Shown here one piece after another: positions 11,127 through 21,782 of a stretch of DNA of 64,000 nt. Position 1 is the stretch's first letter. Every line of letters starts with the position of its first letter. A program made the translations under genes and the position numbers. Source of the stretch: Cryptomeria japonica. Its lineage: Eukaryota; Streptophyta; Pinopsida; Cupressales; Cupressaceae. The notes beneath the pieces are model-generated. The model made no database searches. It was given only the letters and a program-made list of their open reading frames with translations, and had not been told where the DNA came from. The stretch lies in assembly GCF_030272615.1 (NCBI RefSeq), contig NC_081407.1, positions 441,403,213-441,467,212 of the forward strand. The letters are read 5' to 3'.

Positions 11127-12362
11127 CGGAAAATCGCGATCGAACCCTAGTTGCTCTCCCCTCTTCCAACTCCAAGGGGAGAGAAGGGAGGTTCACTAGG
11201 GTTGATGGTTTTCACTTAGGGGAGAGAATTTACATTCAAAAGAGGGGTTGAAACCCACAAGATCCAATCCCACACAATGCAAGATTGGATGCTAAATGTG
11301 TTTCAAGGGTTAAGAAAGCAAGACTACCCTCTTTTGTAAAGAATGTTGATAGAAGAATTAAGCTAGGAATGCATAGAAAGTGACAAAGATTCGCTTATAA
11401 ACTGAGATAGGGATATAGGATGAAGCTGTGGACCTGGAATTAGCAGTAAAATGTCAATACGGCGCTGTCCTGCGAATTTGAGCAAAAGTTGTCGGGACGA
11501 TGGCGCCTGGCGCCACGGTCCTCCGAAAAATCCGCGAAACGAAGGGGGATCTGTTCGTCTCTGCACAAGGATTCCAGATCTTCAATTTCAGCCACGTACC
11601 TGCAACCTACACATAGAAAAGTGAAGATGATTGGGGGGTTAGGGATTAGGGGTTTGCCTTTAGGTCAAACCCCGGTTTTGGAATTAACCAAGAAATGAGA
11701 AATTGCTATAAATGTCAATGTATGTAATGTAAAACAAGTACTAATACCTTGTTGTAAGGATGTTTGTATCCTTATGTGCGAAGGTATAGATGTTGTTGTT
11801 TGTTGTATGTTGTATGTTGTATGTAGCATGTAGTATGTGATCTCCTCTTCAATGGTTGAATCCTTGTCTTGAATGCAACACTTAGCCTTGAATGGAGACT
11901 TGGAATGAATGCTTGAATGCTTGAATGCTTGAATATAGCTTCCATGCTTTTTCCGTCATGTATGTATATATCCAAATGAGAGAGGAAAATGTAGTTTATA
12001 TACTTGTCAATTAGGGCTGATAGACTGATTTTCCCAACCTTAGGCCAACCAGGAAAGTTAATTTTCCAATTTGCAAACATAAAGACCCGAAGTCCAAAAG
12101 AGACCGGGCCCAAAATAGGACCCAGGGACCAGGACACTGGGCGCCATGGTCTTGGGGACCAGGGCGCTGGGCGCCCTGGTCCTGAAGGACTAGGGCGCTG
12201 GGCGCTCTGGTCCCACCTCCCGGGATAGCAGGGTGCAAGAAAATGCAGTTTTTGGTGTCATAATCAGGGTTTGGGGTCTCCATTCAGGTTGCGTGTTGCG
12301 TCGCCATCGTGAAGACCGAAATGCAGTTGAAATTGCAAGTGTCGCAATTTTAGGACGCTACA
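11127..12362 (-). repeat. Gypsy-1 3' LTR, outer end clipped
   Basis: Nearly identical to 17726-18953 over its length, but it starts at CGGAAAATCG, missing the first seven bases present in the other LTR (TGTAAAG). The inner end reads ...GACGCTACA (plus) or TGTAGCGTC (minus). It carries three GGACC...GGTCC palindromic modules (12126-12213), where the other LTR has two. Confidence 0.9.
12126..12213. repeat. Palindromic GC-rich module array in Gypsy-1 LTR (three units)
   Basis: Units lie at 12126-12151, 12156-12182 and 12187-12213. The middle unit is a perfect hairpin: arms GGACCAGGGCGC and GCGCCCTGGTCC around a TGG loop. The flanking units are degenerate forms. The matching region of the other LTR has two units, at 18724-18750 and 18755-18781. 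GC content is far above that of the surrounding sequence. Confidence 0.85.
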
Positions 12363-13130
12363 TTTAGCCCCCACTTTAGCGGGAGTATGTATGCTCATAC
12401 TTCCGGTAAATTACAAGGAAACAATATTGAAAGACTTTCACCACGTCAAGGAGGCAAGACACACCAAGCCCCCAGTGGACTAAGGATCTTACAACTTTGA
12501 TTGACAAAGTAAAAGGGAAGATCACGAGGGAGAACCATGACTGTCAGTAGTAAGGTTCCCTCACTATGAGTCATGCAAGAGAAATACCAAAAATTTTCAA
12601 GGCAAAGCTGAGTTCTCCAAGAAATTTTCATGTATCCTGAAGGGATAGAGAGGGTGTATGCCCCCCTACGTTAAAGTGACCGCACACGCCTCAACGGGGG
12701 TGATTGTTTCAACGTAGTGATACACATAAGAAATGAGAAAGGAAAGGAGCACCTTATCGCAAGGATTTAGCCCCCAAGTGTGAGATAAACCCAAGGATAA
12801 TAGACACAAAACACAAAGCACGAGGTGACTTCGCTTTCCTCGGGGTCAGTATGCTGTATGATAATTCATGTGTATCATATGTATGTATGCATAATTGTTC
12901 TTCATTCCTCAATCAAGGAAGGTCACCTAGAAGAAGGGAACACATGTGTCTTTTGAGTCAACATGAGAGAGATCGAGAGATCCCAATGCTTTGCATCATC
13001 CTCAAGTAGACAACACTAAGGACAACAAATAGAAGAATGAGAATAACATATAGAAGAAGTAACAAAAGAGAGGGGGAGAGAATCTGCTATGCTAATGTAA
13101 CTAGTCTAGCACGTCATCTACCCCCCGATC
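12363..13130 (-). other. Gypsy-1 3' non-coding interior
   Basis: This holds the polypurine tract beside the LTR (plus strand CCCCCACTTT at about 12368-12377), then about 750 bp with no convincing coding sequence on either strand. No reverse-transcriptase or integrase motif is visible where an autonomous element would have pol. Confidence 0.6.
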
Positions 13131-13143
13131 TTGCTGATCAATG

Positions 13144-14036
13144 TTTCAGGAAGGTAGGGAACACGCTAGAGGAGGAACATCCAACACAGCAGATGGAGCT
13201 ATCACAAGATCCAAACAAGGGCTATGCTCATGTTCCGAGCCACATTGTTCTTGTCTAGGAGCTAGGATAAGTGCTTTAGAAAATTCATTAGATAAATGGT
13301 TATCAATATCAACAAGTTCATATTCACTATCAGAAGCAAGAGAAGTAACATTTTCATCATGAATAACATTTTCATCTATAGCATCATCAAGATTTATAAA
13401 AATAGGGTCTTTAACTCACACAGGATCAAGACCATCATGCATCTTATGTTTAGGAGATTTAGGCTCAATTTCCGGCTGAGGAGAAAATGGAATAATGCTT
13501 GTTGAAGGTGTTTTTGGAGATTGCAAAGTTTGAGAAGCAGCTGCTTGAGCCCTAAGATGATGCTTTTGTCGGCGTTCACATGCAGAACGATTTCGTCTAG
13601 TCTTAGTAGGAAGTGAAGAAGATTGAGGAGGAGGAATGTTCTCATCCTTATCACTTGGGTGTTTAAGTTGTGGTCTCTTAGGCTGGATAATAGGAGAAGA
13701 AGAAGGTCTCTTCTCTCTATAAAAAGAAGGAGGAGGGACTACTCCATATAAAGGAGGAATTTCTGGTTTAGGAAGGAGACCAAGTCCATCATGACGAGGA
13801 GGGATAGGTCTACTTTTAGGAAGTTTATTAGATATAGACATAGTCACATCCATAGGAATGGGTTGGGAATCTTCTTGAGGAAAGACATTAGTTTTATCTT
13901 TCAAAGGAAGAACTTCCTTCTCAAGAATGATAGGAATGTCAAGTTTAGGTGTTCTAGGTTCACTTAGAGATAGGATCATATCTGTTTTCCACTTTTGATA
14001 AGATTTGAAAAGATGATCACTTCACAGAGGAAGAGA
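13144..14036 (-). pseudogene. Gypsy-1 polyprotein, C-terminal extension
   Basis: This continues the frame of the gag-protease ORF after the stop at 14037. The clear segment is 13979-13416: Pro/Ser-rich with basic stretches (TKTRRNRSACERRQKHHLRA), then HDGLDP. After a TGA the same frame runs on through VKDPIFINLDDA to about 13144. I know no domain for it. A TGA between 14036 and 13980 also interrupts it. It was probably one polyprotein of about 1,130 codons with the upstream ORF. Confidence 0.65.
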
Positions 14037-16544
14037 TTAGAATTGTTTAGGCCAAAAGTAATCAATAGGAATGCTAGAAGTTCTTTCAGCTGGTTTAAAG
14101 AGACTATGATTGACAGTAACAACTTCACCATTATGGGGAAATTTCAAACACTTGTGAATAGGAGAAGCAATAGCTTTCATGGAAGATAGCCAAGGATAAC
14201 CAAGCTTCACACGAAATTGTTCGGATGAAGGAATAATAGCAAAGTTCACATCAAGGGATTTGTTATGGACCTCAATAGGCAATGTAATAGAACCAATTGC
14301 AGGAGAAGAAAATGCATCAAATAATTTCACAATCACATCTGTTTTTTCATAGATCACTTGATTCAATTGCAAAGTAAAAAGGAATTCTTCAGTAATAATA
14401 TTAACCATGCACGAAGGATCAATAAGCACTCCACGGCAAGGTGTATTCTTGACTTTTGCAACTATGTATAAAGGACCATCAGGTGCCCTAATGGTTTCAC
14501 TGGAATCAAATGTGATGGAAGGTTCTTTAGGGTTTTCTTGTTGCTCTACAAAGTTAATCACATTCGGAGTCATAGACACAAGACCATCAGATGAAAGAGA
14601 GGAATCATTAGTCTCAATTGCATTAGAGGTATGAGAAGGTAATGGATCAGTGAAAATCTGAAGATTTTGATTAGGAGGAGCTACAGATGTATTGCCTTTA
14701 TCATTCACTCCAGAAACAGAAATAGTATTATTATCAATCAAATCTTGAATTTTACCCTTTAAAGAAAAACATTTTTCAGTATCATGCCCAGGCTGACGAT
14801 GAAATTGACAAAAAGCTTTGTTATCAAAATAAGGTGAAGTAATCTTTGCAGGATCAATTTGTCTTATAGGAGGAAGAGTAAGCACATTTTGTTCCAATAA
14901 CTTATTCATAATACTATGCAATGATTCATTCAAAGGAGTATACTTTCTTTCTTTCTTGAAAAATTTAGAAATAGGAGGCACACCCGATGCTGCATTCACA
15001 TTGTTGTTGATGATGTTTTCATTGAATTTGATGGAATCTCTGTTCGGTTTAAACTTCCCAAATGGTTGTTGACTGCTATCACCCTTATCACTCAGAGCCA
15101 TAGGATGTGATTGTTCCATTTGACTCACAGTCAGTTGATAATTGTGAAGAGTTGCACACAACTGTTGGAAAGAAGTAAACTCAGAAAATAGAAGTTTGTC
15201 TCGAATATCTTTTTGTAAATTAGAAGTAAAGATTCTTTGAATATCATTGTCAGGCACTGGAAAAGAAATTTGAGCATACAAATGCTTATATCTACCAATG
15301 AAATCAGTCACTTTTTCTTTAACACCTTGTTTACAATGCATTAAATCAATCAAAGTAACTTTAGGACTTATATTGTTTTGAAATTGTTGAATGAAAGCAT
15401 TTGCAAGTTGTTCGAAAGAAGTAATAGAATAAGAAGGCAACGAGCAATACCATTGTAGGGCTTTGTCTCTTAATGTTCTAGTAAACAATTTTGCAAGCAA
15501 CCTTTGGTCATAGGCAAAATCAGTACAGATTGTTTGAAAAGTCTTAACGTGTGTTAGAGGATCACCTTTACCATTATAAAGCTCCAAATGTGGGATTTCA
15601 ACATGTTTAGGAGGGATAGCTTGAACAATGTCAAGAGAAAGTGGGCTCGCAACGTCAAATGTGGGCACACTAAACTTAGATTGATTCATAGAGGCAATTT
15701 GTTGCTGTAAAGAGGAGACAGTTTGTGCAAGATTGTTAATGGTCGCTTCAGTCGAAGAATTCATATTAGATGTGTTAGATTGAGATGGAGGTGTTATGTT
15801 ATTGAAAGAAGGTAAAGAGTAAGGTGGTGGGACTCTATGATAATTAGTCATAGGAGATGATTGGACAGGAGGAACACTACAAGGAGGAATGGAATGATTG
15901 AATGAATTGCCCCCTTGCGTCATGTTCATTTGTGGAGATATAATAGGGACACTCATTGAAGGAGTGAATGAAGAAATCGGATTGAATGAAGAAAGAGGGT
16001 TAATTGAAGAAGAAGGATTGCCCCCATGACTGGTGATCACAAGAGGAATGTCTTGTGTAGAAGTAGCCATTATGTTTGATGTAAAGGTAGGTATGCTAGC
16101 AATAGAAGTCATCAAAGGAATAGAATGATTGACTTGAGTAGGAGGTTGTGTATAACCCAAATTTTCAGCACAACTCTTCATAGGCATCACATTTGAATCC
16201 ACAATGTGTGCAATACCACACAAAATATCAATTCCATTCTGATCACTTTGAAGCATACGTTTTAGACCCTCAATTAAAGGAAGAGCTTGACTATCAGGGT
16301 ATTCTTGAGACATCCATTGTCGAAAATCATCAAATTGGTTATCCAATTTCGAAAGTTGTTCTTCAGAAACCTCATGGAGAGCTTCTTCATCATTAGGAGG
16401 ATTAGAGGAATTAGCCATGTCCTCATTAAAAAGGCTATTCAAATTAGGTTCCATCTCCTCAGTAGTTAAACCTCGGAAAGACTTAATTCTATGGCTTCGT
16501 CTAACGGGAATAGTGTAAGTAGGGCTTATTGTTGTAAAACTCAT
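14037..16544 (-). CDS. gag: Gypsy-1 Gag-protease protein
   Basis: An uninterrupted 835-codon ORF, the longest intact one in the window. Its start is the ATG at 16544 (MSFTTISPTYTIPVRRSHR). Residues 1-290 are Ser/Pro/Asn-rich. Residues about 300-480 form a retrotransposon Gag domain (HLELYNGKGDPLTHVKTF, LRDKALQWY, LANAFIQQF, VTDFIGRYKHLYAQI). A zinc-finger-like FCQFHRQPGHDTEKCFSLK lies near residue 575. A retropepsin-like fold occupies about 690-800, but its catalytic motif reads LIDPSCMVNII: the Asp is kept and the following Thr/Ser-Gly has changed, so activity is doubtful. As in other Gypsy elements it would form the particle. A protease-negative, Gag-only element would depend on a helper. 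Confidence 0.85.
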   Translation of the reverse strand: MSFTTISPTYTIPVRRSHRIKSFRGLTTEEMEPNLNSLFNEDMANSSNPPNDEEALHEVSEEQLSKLDNQFDDFRQWMSQEYPDSQALPLIEGLKRMLQSDQNGIDILCGIAHIVDSNVMPMKSCAENLGYTQPPTQVNHSIPLMTSIASIPTFTSNIMATSTQDIPLVITSHGGNPSSSINPLSSFNPISSFTPSMSVPIISPQMNMTQGGNSFNHSIPPCSVPPVQSSPMTNYHRVPPPYSLPSFNNITPPSQSNTSNMNSSTEATINNLAQTVSSLQQQIASMNQSKFSVPTFDVASPLSLDIVQAIPPKHVEIPHLELYNGKGDPLTHVKTFQTICTDFAYDQRLLAKLFTRTLRDKALQWYCSLPSYSITSFEQLANAFIQQFQNNISPKVTLIDLMHCKQGVKEKVTDFIGRYKHLYAQISFPVPDNDIQRIFTSNLQKDIRDKLLFSEFTSFQQLCATLHNYQLTVSQMEQSHPMALSDKGDSSQQPFGKFKPNRDSIKFNENIINNNVNAASGVPPISKFFKKERKYTPLNESLHSIMNKLLEQNVLTLPPIRQIDPAKITSPYFDNKAFCQFHRQPGHDTEKCFSLKGKIQDLIDNNTISVSGVNDKGNTSVAPPNQNLQIFTDPLPSHTSNAIETNDSSLSSDGLVSMTPNVINFVEQQENPKEPSITFDSSETIRAPDGPLYIVAKVKNTPCRGVLIDPSCMVNIITEEFLFTLQLNQVIYEKTDVIVKLFDAFSSPAIGSITLPIEVHNKSLDVNFAIIPSSEQFRVKLGYPWLSSMKAIASPIHKCLKFPHNGEVVTVNHSLFKPAERTSSIPIDYFWPKQF

Positions 16545-17725
16545 GCACTAGAGAGAGAGAGAAAGTTTTGAATTTAGAGGTAGCAATTTTCAGTAAAATC
16601 AGCCAATCTTCCAGATTTAAGCTATTAAATACAATCAGGACAATCTCCCGAAATTTTAGAAAAAATGTCAGGGACCGTGGCGCTTCGGAGTGCACACGGT
16701 CCCGGCAACTTTTTTTGAAATTTGCAGGGATGAAAGTTATGATGATTTTGGAGCTAATCTGAAAAAATTGAGTGGTTTTACGATCTGTAGATAGGCCAAA
16801 TTAAAGTTGCAATCTCGAAATTGAACCCTACCAAGATTGTCGAAAAATGCAAAAATTTAAATTTTGAAAAAGAGAGGGAAACTAAAATTTTGAATTTTAT
16901 GATTTTAGAGGGAATACCGAAAGCAATGCAAGTTTTGAAATTCAAAAGTTGACTCAATTTCACGCAAAATTCAATTTTGAAAGCGGAAATTGAAGTTGTT
17001 GTAATTAAGCACTTAATTTCAAAAGTCACAAATTGCAAGAATTTAAATAAAGCACTGAAATTTTTAATGAATGCAAACACACTTTTCAGATTTAGGACAG
17101 TAAGAACACAATTTTGACACAAAATTTCAATTTCAATGATTTTTGAATGATTAGAAGCGTTAATCCAAGCAATCCCTAGACCAACTTTGACTGTAATTTT
17201 GAAAGTGTTAGATTTGATAAAATCAGCCAAAATTCTGGATTTTAGCAGGAAAATACAGTAAGATCTAGCTCCCAAAATTTCGGAAAAAATGTCGGGGATG
17301 ATGGCGCTCGGAGTGCACATGGTCCTCGCAACTTTTTTCCAAATTTTCAGGGATGAAAGATATTGTGATTTTATTGCGGAATCCAAAGTTATAGCTGATT
17401 TGGAGATGTTTTGATCAGTGAAATTGTCGAACAAAGGTTGAATCAAGAGGGTTTTAAAAATTAGGGTTTTAACACTTAACCACTTAATTTTCAAAATTAA
17501 GGCACAAATATGAATTGATAATTTGTAATAGAAGGGCAGATCTGAAACAAGCATTAATATTTAGACATTTCACAAGTTCAATTACTAAAAAGAAAATTTA
17601 GGGTTTTTATGCAATCAACCTCTAAAATTTGCAAAAGATCAAACATGGAAATGTAATCAAGGAATCCAATTTTCAGATCTAACCATGAATAATCAGAAAG
17701 GATGTTCACATCGGGTTCACCAAAA
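16545..17725 (-). other. Gypsy-1 5' leader
   Basis: A non-coding leader of about 1.2 kb between the LTR and the gag start. It contains two copies of a palindromic module related to the LTR one: about 16674-16706 (arms GGGACCGTG and CACGGTCCC, perfect 9 bp) and about 17294-17327 (degenerate). Apparent ORFs here are Lys/Phe/Ile-rich and look like chance frames in AT-rich DNA. Confidence 0.6.
17702..17722 (-). other. Gypsy-1 primer-binding site candidate
   Basis: The minus strand reads TGGTGAACCCGA a few bases inside the LTR end at 17726. The TGG start and position suit a tRNA primer site. I did not assign the tRNA. Confidence 0.6.
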
Positions 17726-18953
17726 TGTAAAGCGGAAAATCGTGATCGAACCCTAGTTGCTCTCCCCTCTTCCAACTCCAAGGAGAGAGAAGGGAGGTTC
17801 ACTAGGGTTGATGGTTTTCACTTATGGGAGAGACTTTACATTCAAAAGAGGGGTTGCAACCCACAAGATCCAATCCCACACAATGCAAGATTGGATGCTA
17901 AATGTGTTTCAAGGGTTAAGAAAGCAAGACTACCCTCTTTTGTAAAGAATGTTAATAGAAGAATTAAGCTAGGAATGCATAGAAAGTGACAAAGATTCTC
18001 TTATAAACTGAGATAGGGATATAGGATGAAGCTGTGGACCTGGAATTAGCAGTAAAATGTCGATACGGCGTTGTCCTGCAAATTTGAGCAAAAGTTGTCA
18101 GGACGATGGCGCCCGGCGCCACGGTCCTCCGAAAAATCCGCGAAACGAAGGGGGATCTGTTCGTCTCTGCACAAGGATTCCAGATCTTCAATTTCAGCCG
18201 CGTACCTGCAACCTACACACAGAAAAGTGAAGATGATTGGGGGGTTAGGGATTAGGGGTTTGCCTTTAGGTCAAACCCCGGTTTTGGAATTAACCAAGAA
18301 ATGAGAAATTGCTGTAAATGTCAATGTATGTAATGTAAAACAAGTACTAATACCTTGTTGTAAGGATGTTTGTATCCTTATGTGCGAAGGTATAGATGTT
18401 GTTGTTTGTTGTATGTTGTATGTTGTATGTAGCATGTAGTATGTGATCTCCTCTTCAATGGTTGAATCCTTGTTTTGAATGCAACACCTAGCCTTGAATG
18501 GAGACTTGGAATGAATGCTTGAATGCTTGAATATAGTTTCCACGCTTTTTCCGTCATGTATGTATATATCCAAATGAGAGAGGAAAATGCAGTTTATATA
18601 CTTGTCAATTAGGGCTGATAGACTGATTTTCCTGACCTTAGGCCGACCAGGAAAGTTAATTTTCCAATTTGCAAACATAAAGACCCGAAGTCCAAAAGAG
18701 ACCGGGCCCAAAATAGGACCCAGGGACCAGGGCGCTGGGCACCCTGGTCCTGAAGGACCAGGGCGCTGGGTGCTCTGGTCCCACCTCCCAGGACAGCAGG
18801 GTGCAAAGGAGGTTCAGGCCAGGGTACAAGAAAAACCAGTTTTTGGTGTCATAATCAGGTTTCGGGGTCTCCATTCAGGTTGTGTGTTGCGTCGCCATCG
18901 TGAAGACCGAAATACAGTCGAAATTGCAAGTGTCGCAATTTTAGGACGCTACA
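17726..18953 (-). repeat. Gypsy-1 5' LTR, complete
   Basis: A 1,228-bp LTR with plus-strand termini TGTAAAGCGG...GACGCTACA. Its outer end at 18953 is followed directly by the ORF1 coding sequence of element C2 (GATAGGAAGAGG), a clean insertion boundary. Confidence 0.9.
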
Positions 18954-19665
18954 GATAGGAAGAGGAATGAAGAAGATTTGGCCAGAAGACTTAATGAAAG
19001 ATCAGATGAATCTCAAAGGTTTAGTTATGAAAATGATATGCTCAAAACTGATTTGATTCACATGCAACATGACAAAGATGAACTTTTGAGACAAGTTAGC
19101 ACTTTGGAAAATGAGTTCGTCACTGCATATGAATACAAAGACAAATTCAAGAAAAGTTTAGATAATCTTGATGATATGCTAAAAAGTCAGAAACCTGATG
19201 GAGAAATAGTTGGACTTGGATTTGAACATGGAGAAAGCTTCGTGACTGTAAACAATCATGATAACATCAAACCGATAAGGCAACCTAATGCTTATAAATT
19301 AAATGGGAAATGTTTTAATTGCAACAAATTTGGTCATAGAGAAAATCAATGCAGATTTAGGAATAATCAGAATACAAACTCACCCACCGGTCAATGTTTC
19401 AAATGTAATAAAAATGGTCTTAACTCAGACAATTGCAGATCGAATGTGAAATGCTATGTTTGTGGTAGATTTGGACATTTATCTAATCAATGCATAACTC
19501 AAACTGGTCAAGGTTATGGAAAGGCTATTTAGAGAAACAATGTAACTTGTTATGCATGTAACAAGATTGGGTATATTACAAAATTTTGTAGAAGCAAGAA
19601 TTCACCGACAAACAAAAAAGGATCCAATAACAAAGGCAAAGAAAAGGTGACTGAAATCAAGCAAT
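18954..19665 (+). pseudogene. C2 ORF1 fragment, coiled-coil zinc-knuckle Gag-like protein
   Basis: Begins inside the coiled coil (DRKRNEEDLARRLNE), the upstream part having been deleted. The knuckles run CFNCNKFGHRENQC (intact), CFKCNKNGLNSDNC (His changed to Leu), CYVCGRFGHLSNQC (intact) and CYACNKIGYITKFC (His changed to Tyr). A TAG at 19531 follows GYGKAI, where the other copies have Gln. The ORF end near 19665 is followed by a non-coding spacer to ORF2. Confidence 0.8.
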
Positions 19666-20039
19666 AATTTTCCAAACAATGGATTAGAAAGAGAGATCAG
19701 AGTAGTTGTGAATTGTCTCTGCACCGGTAGAACGGGGTAGTCCTGCACCAGCAGGAGGTACTTCATCTAATTAAGGAATAATCCTTAGGGGTAGGGCAAA
19801 AAATTAAAAATCATGCATTTTACCCCTGGTTGATGGTAAGAAGTTATATTTCTTCTTTACTAGCAGACATTTTAAGTTTTCACTTAACTAGAAGCATTTA
19901 ATGCGGTTGTTGGCAAACTTTTTGGTTATAAAGGCATTGTAACCTCTCATTTCGAATCACAAAGAATTCAAATTTATAAAGAGTGTGAAGAGAAAAACAT
20001 ATACCAGAATGTTATAGCTGGCAAACAAGGTTTAATCAA
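19666..20039 (+). other. C2 ORF1-ORF2 spacer
   Basis: A spacer of about 370 bp with no supported gene. C1 and C3 have a comparable spacer, sharing the block around CCATCAACC and TTAATGC. Whether it holds a second promoter or a splice acceptor cannot be judged. Confidence 0.5.
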
Positions 20040-21782
20040 GACAAAGCATAAGATTGTTGATATCTTGAACATTCTTGAATTTTTGGATGAGATAGTTTGT
20101 CTTGTACTTAGCAGGTTTCATGGAGAATTTATGTGGTTAGATTCTATTTTCAAAATTACTAAAGAGGAAATCAAGACAGTCACTGGTTTACCCTCTACCA
20201 GTACTAGGCCTGACAAGAAGATGAAGATCCTGAACAAAGTGGTTATGAACCTAACCGATGCCACATCTAATAGCACATCTCTTAGGGTTAGTGATATCAC
20301 TGATGAGAATGTGAAATATGTGAGTATGGTGATTGGCTATAGAGTTGCTCATACAAATAGGTTAAATTTTGTTTCTAGTCTGTGTATGCATAGTGCATAT
20401 GAAATGGCGAAGAATAGTGCAAAGATTGACATTTGTGAATGGCTAATGGATGATCTGCTAGACAATCTGGGGAAGATTAAGGGTGATAAGAAAGGAACCT
20501 TTAGATTTGGTAACTTACTTGTATGCTTAATGCTTTATTTCACAAAGGAGATCCTCAACATTGGTCCCAAGGATTTTGCTTATAACATCCCCATTGGAAG
20601 ACAAATTATGGAAGCAATTACTAGAATAGGTGTTGATAGTGACAAAATAATAAAATATTATTTCAAGAACTTTCAAACTAAGATGAAGGAAAGGGAAAGG
20701 ATTCCTCAAAGTATTATGAAAAAATATGGCAAACAGATATGCTTTGTAATAAAGAGAGATGAGATATGGATGGAGGCTGTTACTCCTCGAACCATTTGGA
20801 TAACAGAGATGGGCTATGAAGTAGATTTGAACATTCTTGAGTCTTATGCAATACTTCTTGATGCACTAAGGGAACCGATTAAGAAGATATTTGGCACAAC
20901 TGAAACAATTGAGAGTGATGTATCTATGATTAAGCAAAGGAAGAAAAGAGATAAATTCATGAGGGATGCTTCTAAAGTAGTTAAAGAGATAACAAAAGGT
21001 CTAATGAATATCAGTGGTATTGTTGCTGAAGTAAAAAGACAATTAGAGCAAACACCGGTAGCTCATTTTTCCCCGGTTGTTACTTCTTCTAAAATAGAAA
21101 GTGATAAAGCAATAGAATTTAAAAGAGCTAAAAGGAAGAAAAGGAAACCTTCACCGACACCTACTCCTTCTCCAAAAAGGACAAGAACACTAAGGAAGAA
21201 ACAACAAGCTAGGAGAGAGCCCAGCATTTAGAAAAAGAAACTTACACCAAAGAAGCTAACACCTAAAGTATCAGATATTATATCCCCAGAAGAACTTATA
21301 AATGAAATTACCCAAGATGGAAATCTCAATAATGTCAACAAATGTTATCATACATTCAAGGATTTTGATAAGGAAACAATTGAGGAAAGTATCATTCTAT
21401 AACTTGATGTTTACAAGAAAGTTTTAATTGAGGTCGTTGATGATTTACCTAATGATCTTTATCTGAGACTTGAGGCAAAAAGAATGTCTATAATGGAATT
21501 AGATAAGAAATTAAAATTTGAAACATTGTTGGCGGTTCACCCTGTCAATTCCCGAAAGGAGATTGATGAATTGATTGTAGAAGCCAACCGGTCAGTTTTT
21601 GCTAGTGGTCATCGGTAGGTTAGCTTAATGGTTGGTAGAGTCAAAGAAATTGCTAATGAAATGACTGACAAATGGGATATATTCTTTGTAGAAAAAGAGA
21701 AGAAGGAAGATAAGGATAGACAGAAAATAGAAAAATCTTTCACCAAAGTATATTAGAAAAGTGATAAGGGTAAGAACAAAGC
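20040..21782 (+). pseudogene. C2 ORF2, N-terminally deleted
   Basis: Same family as 1498-1 and 58556-49250. Compared with C3 it lacks about the first 90 residues (MAASS to KPEH); homology begins at KHKIVDI. The longest open stretch is 20065-21231 (388 codons), carrying TGLPSTSTRPDK, CEWLMDDLLDNLGKIK, KGTFRFGNLLV, FVIKRDEIWMEAV and TRTLRKK. After the TAG at 21229 the same frame continues, with further stops, through LRLEAKRMSIMELDKKLK and WDIFFVEKEKK to the Gypsy-2 junction at about 21782. The C-terminal tail reappears at 30382. Function unknown. Confidence 0.75.

Larger units (their letters stand above)
11127..18953 (-). mobile_element. Gypsy-1: non-autonomous gag-protease LTR element
   Basis: A minus-strand element with two LTRs (11127-12362 and 17726-18953) and a 5.4 kb interior. 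A gag-protease polyprotein occupies 16544 to about 13130, and I find no reverse transcriptase, RNase H or integrase. The sequence just inside the right LTR gives a primer-site-like TGGTGAACCCGA (minus). The sequence just inside the left LTR gives a purine tract, AGTGGGGGCTAAA. The left LTR lacks its terminal TGTAAAG and abuts Copia-1 DNA, while the right LTR is complete and abuts element C2. There is therefore no matching duplication: the left flank was deleted. Confidence 0.85.

Noticed and set aside
16778-17554. A 258-codon ORF on the minus strand in the Gypsy-1 leader
   Set aside because: Its composition (Lys, Phe, Ile, Leu, Ser) is that of AT-rich non-coding DNA, it has no homologue in the window, and it lies between the primer site and gag.
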